Below, piece by piece: positions 36,061-47,574 of a stretch of 64,000 nt of DNA. The stretch's first letter is position 1, and each line of letters starts with the position of its first letter. A program made the translations under genes and the position numbers. A model generated the notes under the pieces. It had not been told where the DNA came from. It made no database searches and saw only the letters and a list, made by a program, of their open reading frames with translations. Origin of the DNA: Zoroaster sp. YZ-2022 (taxonomy: Eukaryota; Echinodermata; Asteroidea; Forcipulatida; Zoroasteridae); contig CM055816.1 of the NCBI GenBank assembly GCA_029582265.1, positions 22,593,825 to 22,657,824 of the forward strand, given 5' to 3'.

Positions 36061-36159
36061 TGAATTTATTGTGCGCATTTTCCCATAAAAATGTACAAAA
36101 GCGCATTACACACTTTTTTGGCCCAAAACCACAATATAAGGCCAAATAACATATGTTTG

Positions 36160-36165
36160 TTTATT
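36160..36165 (-). terminator. Candidate polyadenylation signal of the 36311-37354 gene
   Basis: AATAAA on the minus strand about 145 bp past the stop codon. It is the first canonical hexamer I found downstream of the stop; not proven. Confidence 0.35.
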
Positions 36166-36310
36166 TAAAATTATTTGTAATTAAATGTAAAAGGTAGGCG
36201 TATTGTAATTGGTGATTGCGAGTAGACGGGAAACATATATTTATGTTTTTGACCGCCAAATAAAACTATTATCTTTATGATTCTGTTTTTCCAGTATGTT
36301 TCCAGTAATG

Positions 36311-37354
36311 CTAATTGGTGTACTTACAGGCGGTTTCACGCATTTTCATGCTGGATGCTTTGAGAGGATTGAAGTTGTTATGCCAGTTAAACCACACAAT
36401 GCCTTTGTTTCCCCGATTCTTCACATCTAGGTAATAATAACCATTTAAGTGAGAGTCAGTACATTTATTAAACCACCAGGCTCCTTCATTGGCTGTTGCA
36501 CAATTCCACACTGCTGCGTCATTGTCAATATCCTTTGTTGTGAAGGGTTTTCCCTTGTGCCACCCAAGAGCGTTACCAGCAGTGCTGCTCACATCATATT
36601 TGCCATAATTCAGTGTGTAATTCTCACCAGTGATTTGGAAATCCGTGTATTTCGCGAATGCCGTATCGTTACTCCAATCTGTGAGATCTATGCGGAGGTC
36701 CCATGTCCCGTGTGATTTATCAGAGGTCAGATTCACCAAGTTATCATTGCCTAACCAATGCTCCCCGCTTAGATTACCAAAACCAGACTTATACTGACTC
36801 CAGTCACAATAAAAGTCAACACTGCCGTCCTCTCTGCGCTGAAACACAATCCATCCGCCGCCATCAATGTCCATGTCACAATAGACTTGGAGACCATCGC
36901 TGAATCCGTCTGGGTAGATCTTGTAGACACCACTTGTGCAGTAACCTGCCTCCATTAGCCCTTTACAACTTCTGTAGCGATCAATCTCAGGCAATGAGAA
37001 GAGAGGTGTGTCTTCATTTTCATCGAAGTACACACTCTCTTGATCTTCAACGAATGATTCAAGATACTCAGCCCTTGTGGAGTTGTTTAACTCACACAGT
37101 TTATTGCATTTATAGAAGTTAAATGACTTACAGTTCTTGTCCATGTTACAGTCTCGTCCGCACATGACGTAATAGGGTAGAGTTTTCTTGCCATACGTGA
37201 AGTTTTTGAGTGCTCGGTTATCTGCAGGGAGATATTCGTTTACAAGCCCACCACATTGACTTCCCAAGGTTACCGCTTGTGATATCAGTGGTACAATAAA
37301 CACGAACATCATTTTGAATCGGAGTACGCACATCAAGAGTACTTGCTGCGTCAT
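36311..37354 (-). CDS. Secreted PAN/apple plus fibrinogen-related domain protein (FReD-A)
   Basis: 347 aa from the ATG at 37354; the open frame extends upstream only through a TTG, and the second gene starts at the same ATG. A hydrophobic stretch MMFVFIVPLISQA (15-27) is a likely signal peptide. A PAN/apple-like module follows (Cys 34, 65, 69, 75, 83, 87), then a fibrinogen-related domain at about 129-342 with GVYKIYP, GGGWIVFQRREDGS, GEHWLGND and the calcium-site motif DIDND (275-279). Proteins of this class act outside the cell as carbohydrate-binding, often immune, lectins; the ligand here is unknown. Unusual: extra cysteines at 139, 183 and 343 besides the four usual FReD cysteines (130, 159, 285, 298). 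The gene appears intronless, but GTAAGT overlaps the last codons, so a further 3' exon is possible. Confidence 0.9.
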   Translation of the reverse strand: MTQQVLLMCVLRFKMMFVFIVPLISQAVTLGSQCGGLVNEYLPADNRALKNFTYGKKTLPYYVMCGRDCNMDKNCKSFNFYKCNKLCELNNSTRAEYLESFVEDQESVYFDENEDTPLFSLPEIDRYRSCKGLMEAGYCTSGVYKIYPDGFSDGLQVYCDMDIDGGGWIVFQRREDGSVDFYCDWSQYKSGFGNLSGEHWLGNDNLVNLTSDKSHGTWDLRIDLTDWSNDTAFAKYTDFQITGENYTLNYGKYDVSSTAGNALGWHKGKPFTTKDIDNDAAVWNCATANEGAWWFNKCTDSHLNGYYYLDVKNRGNKGIVWFNWHNNFNPLKASSMKMRETACKYTN

Positions 37355-37760
37355 CTTAAATGTATTGTTTGTATATGGGTGAAAACGTTTCAATGTAAAT
37401 CCAATTAAATAAGTAGAACTATCAGTTTTTATTCAATCAAGTATTTCGGTATCATCGGTCGACCAACTGTTTGATTGAAACACGACTATACTGCACACGG
37501 CGCAATGTAGAAATGTCACACAGCATCGACCGATGAGTGTTTATATTGAATGTTTGCGATCCAAAGGATTGTATGCGTAAAGCACTGATTGGTCAAAGTG
37601 AAGTCACTGCTGAATGGTGATTTACATGTATCACCTGATTGGTTGACAGAAACTTGATAAGGCTCAGCTTTATCTGTTTTTTGTTTCCTCACAAATTGGT
37701 TAGAAAAGTTAAAATTATTCAATAATAGATAGTCCCAACCTGAATTGTTTTCATTGTTTG
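37355..37760 (-). promoter_or_regulatory. Promoter region of FReD-A
   Basis: Strongly conserved with 54621-54900 upstream of the second FReD gene. On the minus strand it has AATATAAAC (about 37539-37547), a plausible TATA box about 185 bp before the ATG, and two CCAAT boxes, CTTTGACCAATCAG (37586-37599) and GTCAACCAATCAGG (37637-37650). The palindrome-like CGGTCGACC and CATCGGTCG stretches are also shared. Regulation is inferred only from conservation. Confidence 0.55.
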
Positions 37761-37840
37761 AGGAAATAAAATATAATTTATTTTCCTTTATGAATTAATG
37801 CCTATATGAATTTGTTTAGCACATAAAATGTTTGGATAAT

Positions 37841-38130
37841 TACTTGATAATTACTAGGGCATTATTCGTTTTGTGTTCATCAAGGTTTATGTTAATCCAT
37901 TGAAACACTAGAAGAGGATTCGATATTTGTTATGATACAATTTCACACAATTTTCAATAGAAAAACAGAATATGTACAGGTATAAATATGTATAAATACC
38001 TGTACATATTATGTTGGTGTCTGTATTGTACATACAGACAATATCGAATATCAAAGAGTAGTCTTGGCTCAAGCGTCAATATCCTACTCTCTGCAATGGC
38101 ACTGGTGGAGGTTCAAGGGATTACTGCTAT
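37841..38130. repeat. Post-FReD block, second copy
   Basis: 37841-37880 matches 46-85. 37976-38130 matches 56408-56550 (GTACAGG, ACCTGTACATATT, TATCCTACTCTCTG, CTGGTGGAGGT). It contains the short palindrome TACAGGTAT...ATACCTGTA around 37976-38004. Confidence 0.75.
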
Positions 38131-40186
38131 CAACATAATTATTCTATTAAAGACTAGTCTTGGTTCAAGTCTCGTTTGTTTTGTTCATATATAACATTCA
38201 GATTAGACTTAATTAAATCTGACTTGTAACCTTCATCTGTATTTGTCAGAATAGACTCACTTCTGAAATTGACATATTTCGTTTGCACGCGTCATCATTA
38301 CATCATCAATACGGCATGCATTATTTATCAATACTAACAACGTCCGATCGCGACGAGACTTAAGAAGTATGAAATACGAATATTTATAAGGCTAATTTAT
38401 ATTTATAACATTTTACTTTAAAAAAACTCTTACGTTTCACGTTGTTGATGTGTTAATGAACATGTCATTTACAACCATATATGTAAAAAAAATGTTGTCA
38501 AGAAAACTCAGAACAGCTCTGAGGTCTGTTCAAAAAGAAAAAGAAAACAAACACCTTTATAATGATACAAAAACGTGCATACACATATGAGTATATTCGA
38601 GCGAAGTCTCCAGTGTTCCCAGCCCAATGTCTGGACTGGATCTTTATTGTGTGGTGTATTATTTGTGGTCACTAGATTCCATGAACTATTTGATCATGGC
38701 GATATTGTCCCTTTAATATAGGTATAGTTTTGCGCTTGTAACGGTTATTATCTCACACAAAATGACAATAAAACTACCCAATATTATATAAATCATTTGT
38801 TAACGAGAGATATTAAATAAACAAAATATGACAGACTAATATTATCTTTAACAGTCCAAACAGTACATACACCTTTTACAAGCAGGGATGAATCCAGGGT
38901 AGCTAAAATGAAAATGAAAATGAGACATCATACAGCAAAAAGGGGTGAAACTGCCTAAAAGGGGTCCACGTATATAAAGTATAGGGTAAATTTATTGCAA
39001 GGTGATGAATGGACACTTGTCCTCTTTGCCTAGCTCCATTACCTGGTAATCGTCCCTCTGCCTCCCCTTTCTGCCAATGATACTTAGTATTAGTTTTCAT
39101 GAAGCCATAAGCAAATGCATTTGAACCTTTACGTGGTGTCTGATGAGGGGGTAAGATTTAAAAGTGGCGATGATTTCTAGTGACGACGAGAGGGATGGTA
39201 TAAGTAGGACCCCTAGCTAACCTAGTACCCCTACACGACTCTGGACCTCTCCCGATCCCCGGAACCCCTAGATGCTCAGACTGACATTCCCAATTGATGT
39301 ATGTAGGATTTTGAATTTGTTTATTTTCTCGTTGTTATTCTGCCTACGTACAGAAATGTACTGGCCCCTTTTTTTCTTTATAGAATTCTAGAAGAAATCG
39401 TGAAGTGTTATACTTGGATGTGATGTATGTTTTGTAAAACAATAGAAATATACCAATGTCAGCGAAACAATCGTTTTGAAATAATGGAAAACAGTTCGGT
39501 CTCTGTAATAACACACTGAATTGTTATTGCCTTGGAGCCACACGTTGAAAACAAGTGTGCGTGCTTTCAATACGTGCGCGTATGACGCGTTAGTTATATG
39601 CATTTGTGTATATGCATTTGTGTATACGTAGCCAGAATTACACTTGCACAATAATTATTAAAAGTGATTAATGAAATTTCGAGAAATTTAAGAAGAAAAT
39701 TTCAAAGTATTATTTTGGATTAAGTGCTTAGTTGTTAGTTGCTATTTCTTTTTCTTTCATTGAGTTGTTGTTATAACGTATCATAACATCGTAGCAATGA
39801 GGCAGGTGATGTGGGATTCAAGGTTAAAAATAAACAGGACAAGATAAGTAGGCCTATGTGCAATGATCAATTCACCATGAATATGTTGTGCGAGCTGAAA
39901 ATAAGAAGTTTCAACCTATCAGTTCCGGTCCATTACAAACTCCTACTGGTATCGATAACAAGAGTCAATTTATGCTATTAAAAGGAAAAGCCAGTTCGAC
40001 TAATGGCCTGCTATTAGTGTTTCCTCTGCGGATGGATTGTAAATAATATATATTATGAGAATTTACGCTGTTATAAATTCACTGCCATCAGCCTTGACAT
40101 TGTCCTCGTCACGATCAATATTGCACACAAATAACAGCTCACATGTTTAAAGCTACAGTTAAGTATTATTACTAACAACAATCCAC
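38131..40186. other. Intergenic with a D1/D2 copy at about 38715-39080
   Basis: The D1/D2 fragment has GCTTGTAACGGTTATTATCT, GACAATAAAACTACC and AAGCAGGGATGAATCCAGGG. The rest shows no gene. A stretch at 39605-39655 (AGCCAGAATTACACTTGCAC) recurs at 41385-41410. Confidence 0.5.
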
Positions 40187-40788
40187 AAATGCCCCTACCC
40201 TATAATTTCATAATGGCTATAGACTGGTGATATAAGAAGAACAAATACGTGTCTAATGATTCAACACTAATTACTCCCCCCAAAGTACTGCCGTCGATCG
40301 CTACTAAGAAGTTTTTTTTCTTTTTTTTCTTTTTTTTGAGGGGGGGGGGAGCATGCAATGAGTTACTATGTTATAAAGCTGGTTTTGGTGTCAAACGAAG
40401 CAGAATTCTGAGTAGAACAACATTTCCAAAATGCAAAGTGACACGGCGGCTTTAGAGTTGCATGCCTTAATCTCGTACGTAGTTATAACATTATCAAAGA
40501 CTTAATGTCTCTTTAATTCGAAATATATGTGAATGTGATTTCCTTTGTTTATACTACAATCTCGTCTCAAACAAGTACACAATCCTCTCTGGACTTAAGG
40601 GCCTATGAAATACGCATTTTGTCTAACTTGAAAACATCACAAGTCGGTATCCATATCGACATTACTTATCTTCATGTACATCACATGATTATTACACATC
40701 ACATGTGATTGACAATCAGCAAGAGGGGGTGGGGTCAAACTGACCAATTGTCATTCATACACGACATATGCGATCGGAGTCATTACAT

Positions 40789-40995
40789 AATCGGTTACTA
40801 CTAGCTGGTGACCTTAACGTCCACGTCGGTGTTGCTGACAACAAGGAAGCTTCCTCATTCCTTAACATTCTTGAGCTGCGTGGTTTACAACAATATGTGA
40901 CCGGCCCTACCCATTCCGGCAACCATACCCTCGACTTACTAATATCTAGGCGGGATGAGACTAGGTTATCAAGCTCCGGAATGGACTTGGGTCTG
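40789..40995 (+). pseudogene. LINE endonuclease (EEP) fragment
   Basis: The frame reads LLLAGDLNVHVG, then a FLNILELRGLQQYVTGPTH stretch and HTLDLLISR. This is the second half of the apurinic/apyrimidinic-type endonuclease of LINE retrotransposons (GDxNxH and HTLDLxI motifs, as in L2/CR1-type elements). No reverse transcriptase follows; matches to block M resume at about 41084. It is a truncated relic, absent from the first block M copy, and is GC-richer than its surroundings. Confidence 0.85.
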
Positions 40996-41738
40996 CGTCT
41001 GTCCAGTCCGCGGTAGTCCAACAGCCTGAAACATGCACCAGCGCCTTCAGTGAGTTCTCCGAAGTCTCTGAAAACACCCATCAACACCCATCAAGAAATC
41101 ATCCAATGTTAATAACATAAGCAAATACCTTTCCATAACAACCTACATTCTGTAGTCCCCCTTTAGTAGACTTAGATTTACAGGGTAGACCTACACCAGA
41201 CAAATAATGCAGTCATAACAGTATGATATCGGTGTAATATTTCCAAGACTCTTACAAGTATTTAATCATTTTTCAGGGCTCGGCATGATGGTACTATAAC
41301 AGGGCTAACAAGGTTAATGTCAACTATAAGATCATACCTCTTGCTCTATCTTCTTCATAAGTTATATGTATTTGTTTACGTAGGCAGAATTATACTTGCA
41401 CAATAATTATTATGTGATGTTTCCAAGACTCTTACAAATGTTTAATCATTTTTCAGGACTCAGCATGATGGTACTATAACATGGCTAACAAGGTTGATGT
41501 CAACTATACTATCCTGATTGAGATATATACTACCCTGATTGAAACACTATACAATGTTTTCCAATCAGGAATACAATACAAACCCTTGGATAACAGCTAC
41601 GCCTGCTAAAATGTTGAGGTCCTGTAATATCCTCAGTGGGAGAATAGGGTCCTAATCAGGGTAATATGGTTACCGGTGACCATATGAACATTAGTCAAAG
41701 GCTTCCTGATTGAGATGCAGTACTATCCTGATTGGGTG

Positions 41739-41957
41739 CAAGTATCTCCCAATCAGGGTACAAGTATCTCTCAATCAGGGTACAAGTATCTCCCAATCAG
41801 GGTACAAGTATCTCCCAATCAGGGTACAAGTATCTCCCAATCAGGGTACAAGTATCTCCCAATCAGGGTACAAGTATCTCCCAATCAGGGTACAAGTATC
41901 TCCCAATCAGGGTACAAGTATCTCCCAATCAGGGTACAAGTATCTCCCAATCAGGGA
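41739..41957. repeat. 22-bp minisatellite, 10 copies
   Basis: Units of CAAGTATCTCCCAATCAGGG plus TA, nearly identical (one CTCTC variant). The paralogous site 12402-12424 has exactly one unit, so expansion occurred in this copy only. All three frames are open (YKYLPIRVQ, QVSPNQGTS), an effect of the repeat. Confidence 0.96.
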
Positions 41958-43375
41958 AGTGCGGTTGCTGTTAATGTGATTACAGGGTAGCATGTTTCTA
42001 TATAACTGACCTTTGACCTCCATAATCAACAATGTTGTAACACCACATCATATAATAGCAATGAAATATGTTAAATTTAAGTCCCAATCAATGCCTTATA
42101 AGGTTATTTGTTTTATAGTTCAACCTGTGTACAGGCTAAGAACATGTAGCCTCATGGGCAGGTTTTCATAGGATTTGGCATATGAGGATACCAAAGACTG
42201 GCCACACTGAGCAGGTGGCATGTTTACCATGTGTCCACTATAAGAGGTTTAACTGTATGGTAATAAGCAGCTAATATTTTGCTTACTCGATGTTTTTACA
42301 TTTGTAATTTCATAGCACTACTGACTGTAAAGTACAGAAAAGGCACACTAACTTTGCCTGATGATTGTTGCTAGCAAGTGAGTGATCCAATACACGTACA
42401 CAGTGAAGGTATGAAGGTGCACACACACAGTGCCTAAATTTCCTGTTAACTGATGAAATATGCTTATATCTAGTAGATGATTTCTGCTTTTGTTAGCATA
42501 AAATATCTACTTACCGGTAAGTAGCGCTATGAAATTGGCCTCCACAAATTACTGTGCTTGGAATGGTTATTTGGTTATTGCTATGTTTTCATTTATCTCA
42601 TATTTCTTGGGCTCTTTTCATTCAATTCTTTTTTCCAAACCATTTCTCACCAAATACAACTCTTCCATGAAAAACAAGTTATAACCAAACAACTTTGAAT
42701 CAAATTTTAGTTCCCTTAGAAGCAACCCTCTACAACCCCTTTCTCTCACCCCTTCCTACCACCCCTCCCCCGACCGGAAAAAATAAAATAAAATCTCCAA
42801 AAAAAAAAAATAAAAATAAAAAGTACCTGAAAAATTTCTTCCAATAAGCAAAGTAATGTGACTTAAGCATACTGCTTCAGTATTTAATATAACAAAATCC
42901 TGACTTCAAGGATGGCACGCCTAAAGTTTTAAAAACACCATCAAATGTTCCTTTCATTTTGTTTTTTGAGATTACCAAAACAGAAAAATGTGCGGTTATT
43001 TTAGGAATGATAACTCAAGTTTTGCGACATAGAATGTCTTTGATTCGCAACTCTTGATATTTCATCACAGCTGTCACATCTTCACATTGTCTATGTAGTC
43101 AAGTACGCCTACATATATTTGTATGACCAAGGCAGTAATATTTCAGAGTCTTTTTGTAGTTTTAGGCATGTCATCCTTATGTCAAATGAGTCTTACTACT
43201 ACAGGGCTACACTAGTCATAATCACTGTTACACAGTACTAGAATTCTGCAGACTCTCCAGACACTTATTGTACTGAGTAAAATGGGTGTCAATAACCACG
43301 ATGCTGTAAATATAAGTACAATGTATTATTTTTTATCTTCGCTCTTACATGAACAATTGCAAAGGAGAATAATTA

Positions 43376-43530
43376 CAGACATCAGACACCTCTAGTCTGC
43401 AGACTGTAGTAAACATTAATTGTGTGGACCTCATGATGTTTGTTATAGACCTTTAGACATCAGACACCTCTAGTCTGCAGACTGTAGTAAACATTTTGTG
43501 TGGACCCCATGATGTTTGTTATAGACCTTT
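43376..43530. repeat. 76-bp tandem repeat, about 2 copies (second block M)
   Basis: Same unit as 14019-14430, with ACACCTCTAGTCTGCAGACT at about 43387 and 43464. Confidence 0.9.
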
Positions 43531-45159
43531 AAGCATGGTGCAGCCATCTTGTTTTTCTTCCATTCAAATCAATGTAACCAAACCGAGGCTGGAAGGAAAA
43601 TAGTCTGGCACCATTTGATTAAATCAGAATTAGAACTGTATGTCATTATGTATGCAGGGAATCTGACCAAGATGGCCGCAGTGTGAAAAAAGGGTCTGTA
43701 GAAGAATTACATTGTACCGTCAAATCATGACTGGTGTGACCCACTTTATCTTATCACATCAACACATCCCTCATTCTCAAGGAAATCAAAAACAACTCTG
43801 CATAAAATAAAGATCTCCTTAAAAACAAGACAACCAAAGCCAATTCCATAGAGTTGATGGTTGAAATAGCTGCTTAGTAGAAATAATTGCTTAGTTTTAT
43901 TTCATGGTAACCAGCCAAAGTGAAACAGGATGCATATTCCATTTGGGTGGTAGCCAGTTTCATGTTACTTACAGAATGTATTCGGTAAGCAAACTTTCCT
44001 GTGTAGTAATTCTATGAAATTGGGAGTAAATCCATTGCTGTAGTGTGTCAGATACTCTTTCAAGAAACCTCTGTACGTTTTGTACAAACCTCTTGTGTCA
44101 GTGATATCTAAAGCAGGAAATAATGTGTAATACTATGGGGAAAACTTTCCACAAATGACAATCAGGGAATATAACGGCCATTTCAGATCTTGTTGTCACT
44201 GTTAAAATAACCCAAATATCTACAACTATTCCCTGCTGTAGATATCTTTGATGTCATACTACAGCAATGAATTGGACTCTACAAAACAGTGTGTAAATGA
44301 TCAATAATAGACAGAGTCATGGGATGGTCAAAGCACATATACACTAGTATCAAGACTAATTGGATATAAACAAGGATCATATATCCACCTGCTAATTCAT
44401 TAACATTGGATTCCAAACATTTCTGGGCGAAAATTCCATGACCTCTTCAGAATATGATAACTCATAGTTAACAGGTTAAAATGTTCATGTTTTGTTGTGA
44501 ATATTTTATAATGACAATTTAGTTATTTCAAAATGACAGTACTTATTGTATTGACATATGAACATTTTGTTATGACTTTACAAACATACATAACTTTCCA
44601 AGCATTGAAATCAGCTTTTAAATCTTTTCCAGGAATTAAACAACCTTTTGTAACGTTTCTTTGACTTTCCTAGATTGTTATGTGCCTTGTCCCAAGTCCC
44701 TTACAATGACTTGCATTACTGTTAATTCCACACTGCCCTGATTTTTAAACGCAATTTAAGACATCTGTAAATTAAATCATATTTTGGAAAATACATTATA
44801 CAATCCAGTTATTTTATGCTAAGCAACTCTAAGAAATAAAGAACAGTAATGAAAACATGAAACATTTTAAGCTTCAAAAAATTACATTCCAAAGAATTTT
44901 AAGAAACTAACATCAGCCCTTAAAAAACTAAAAACTGTTTACCTTTTTAAAGTTAGTTTCATGTTTCTCATTACAAAGATCTATTTCAAAGGCTAATTTC
45001 AAGGAAAAGGACAACAGGTTGAACAAATAAAAACAAAAATATATCAAATCTGAAAGAAAATTCAAGCAGTAAACCAGTCTGCTTAGGGGCCGTTTCATAT
45101 GTGACCGGTCCTTCATGCACATTCATATTATATTAATTTAATATTAAATATTTCATACG

Positions 45160-45410
45160 TGTATGATCTCTTGTCAACCGAATCCTTCCATCCTATAGGT
45201 GTAATAGACCTTTAATTAATAAACTGCAGCCATCTTTGCTTTCCTGTACACAAGTCTATGAGAATCAGAATGAGGCTCATGTACAACTGAACCAGTAGAC
45301 AGGTTCCTTACAATGTGATGGTTCCAATCATAACGATACATCTACTGCCGGTAGATAGGGAACATGACTACGGTAGACATGTGTGAGGAACAAACAATAC
45401 ACAATGGGGT
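45160..45410. repeat. Segmental block N, second copy
   Basis: Matches 18588-18830. It is preceded by a short AT-rich stretch (45107-45160) that recurs at 58388-58440 (ATTAATTTAATATTAAATAT). Confidence 0.85.
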
Positions 45411-45734
45411 GTAAAACGATCATATGTCATACAGGGATGGATCCTGGGTGTCGATAAAGGGGCGGGGTTACACTGCCAAACAAGGGGGCAAACTAATAAC
45501 GTATGATAAATTGATGTACAAAGGGTGCAATTCAACATTTTCATTGTCATGGAAGTATATTATACGCTAATTACGTGTTCTCTTTATTCCCACCCTGAGT
45601 CCACCTCTGTTATCGAATGAATAAAACTGATGAAACAATAACAGCAATGAAGAGTGAGCTGTATACCTGTCCGAGTCATCGTATTTTATCAGTGGGATAG
45701 TATAGGTTTCCTGGCCAATTTAAGAAGCGCCGTT
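45411..45734. other. Diverged D2 copy, then intergenic
   Basis: ACAGGGATGGATCCTGGGTG (45431) and GGGGCAAACT-type text echo the D2 family. No gene seen. Confidence 0.4.
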
Positions 45735-47050
45735 TTAGTGATCCAATCAACTAGTGTTTCTTTTTTCTCTTTTGTTGCGTTCAAATTAATTTGTAAGCAA
45801 TCATTATTTCATTCATATCATACTCAACTGCGTTTATTTAGTTCTATTTCGTTTTTTGGCATTCATGACTACATTGTGTCATCCTGAAATTTGATGTTTG
45901 GCATCTTTTGCGATTGATGCAATCAAATTAACAGTTATCTATGCGCAAAGGGTTTTCTGAAAATTTATTATCGCTTTCGTTGAATGGCCAATCAGTTTCA
46001 TCTTAAGGGTATTCAAACCTGACCATAGCAAATTTCAGTGAGTTTTCCGATGATTTCTTCAGACGTGAGTTATGAAAGTCACTAAGGCCTATCATTTTCG
46101 AAACTTCTTTGTGTCGCTATCCAATTTTTTGATTTTTATTCCAATGTAAAAAAAAAATCAACTGGTACGAAACAAGAATCTGAGTATCCCTACGGGGTCA
46201 TCTTGCATGTTCCACTTTATTTCCACGTCAATCTCCCGTTCCCCGAAGTTTAAGCTTTCTTTTGCCTGTAATCTACTGTCAAGCTAGGCAAATGAGAATC
46301 TGTCCTAAAATCTCATACCCAGGCCGTATAATTAAAAATAATAATAAAATAATAACTGGATTTATAGAGCGCCAAATTACTACAGGATACAAGGCGCTAT
46401 AACAAGGAAAGGAAAAGGAACCAAGACAAAAGAAAGAATGGCAACCAGCTACGATTTGGGGAAAAGATAGGTCTTCAGAGCCTTTTTGAAGGACAGAACA
46501 CTGTTCGAATTCCTGGTGGAGATGGGTAGGTTATTCCATAAAAGAGGGGAGGGTGGAAAAAGGCCTTGTCACCAGCCTGTTTACATGATTTGTGCACAAC
46601 AAGGGTTTCACCATCAGACGAACGAAGGGAGTATGAATAGTTCTTGGTTATGAGCAGAGAAGAGAGATAACCTGGTGCAGAGTGTTTCAGTGATTTGTAT
46701 GTGTGAACCAATGTGCGGAATTGAATACGTTGGGCGACTGGAAGCGTAATTGTTTGAGCAGATGAGAGGTGTAGGTGTGTTTATGTTTCTGAAAGACAAG
46801 CCTGACACATCTGTTTTGAAGTCTTTGGAGACGAGATATATTTTTCTTAGAAACACCGCTCAACAGACAGCAGCAATAGTCTTGGATAGATTCAGGGCAC
46901 GGACTGCATTGTGACTAGCATTACAGTCAAAAAAATTCCTGATCAGATCTAAGAATTAAAAGTAAAAATGTGACAAATGAATGGCAATTGATGACATTTT
47001 TGATCAACCACTTGTGACTGGTTCTGATGGAATTTAATGACACTTAGTTA
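45735..47050. repeat. Duplicated block T, first copy (interrupted by a LINE fragment)
   Basis: 45735-46330 and 46954-47050 match 62808-63480 (GATCCAATCAA, GTCATCCTGAAA, GCATCTTTTGCGATTGATGC or a near variant, TATGAAAGTCACT, CAATTGATGAC). The match is interrupted exactly by the LINE fragment at 46338-46953, so the second copy shows the empty site. Confidence 0.8.
46338..46953 (-). pseudogene. 5'-truncated LINE, reverse-transcriptase C-terminus, frameshifted
   Basis: On the minus strand the frames read in turn RLQRLQNRCVRLVF (about 46830), APGYLSSLL with YSLRSSDGETLVV (about 46680-46600), GDKAFF, and after a frame change LLWNNLPISTRNSNSVLSF and KKALKTYLFPKS (about 46540-46450). This is the typical C-terminal end of CR1/L2/Jockey-type LINE ORF2 (LWNxLP and SFKxxLKTxLF). 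It ends in a (TTATT)-rich tail and is flanked by AATTAAAA at 46330-46337 and 46954-46961, a target duplication. At least two frameshifts make it inactive. Confidence 0.85.
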
Positions 47051-47574
47051 CAATTTAATTTTTTTATTTTATTTGTTGGTTTATTGCTTCACTTATCGCA
47101 GCCAAAAATATAGTTAAAATATTAAATATCACAAAAATGCATACCTATATAAACTTATTTTCTTTGTATTAAATATTAAATTAAAAAAACACAAAAAAAA
47201 TAGACGAAATGACGGAATTTAATGAACTTAGTGACACTTAATAAATAAATGCATATTCAAAGAAAGACATGTACAATGAACATGAGGACAAAAACTGTTA
47301 ATATAATATACATGTTATACTTCACCCCTTAAATGAACTCAAGAGGGCGCTCTTACATAAAGGCAGAATATCATCTGAATTGCTGTCCTATCTTTGTCCT
47401 ATCAACCGAGTCACTGACACCAAACACAGTCTGGGCTGTGTGTGCAATTATACAAATGAAATACAAACAATTAAAAATAACAGCAAAATCCATCACATGT
47501 TTGTAGTTGTATTCGTGCAGTGTAAGTTTAAATGGACTTCATATGGCTGTGAGTGTACATTATTTCCAGGCGGT
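47051..47574. other. AT-rich intergenic, no gene
   Basis: Low-complexity A/T text. Nothing recognised. Confidence 0.4.

Larger units (their letters stand above)
40187..45093. repeat. Segmental duplication block M, second copy
   Basis: Collinear with 9510-16221 but shorter. It lacks the 494-bp TIR element (empty site at about 41240), lacks the (TTG)n run, and has one 52-bp unit and about two 76-bp units. It gains the 22-bp array (41739-41957), a LINE fragment (40789-40995) and a local duplication of TTTCCAAGACTCTTACAA (41239, 41419). No open frame is conserved. Confidence 0.85.

Noticed and set aside
37355..37393. 13-residue N-terminal extension of FReD-A
   Set aside because: It begins at a TTG codon; the ATG at 37354 is conserved with FReD-B and is followed by the hydrophobic signal stretch.
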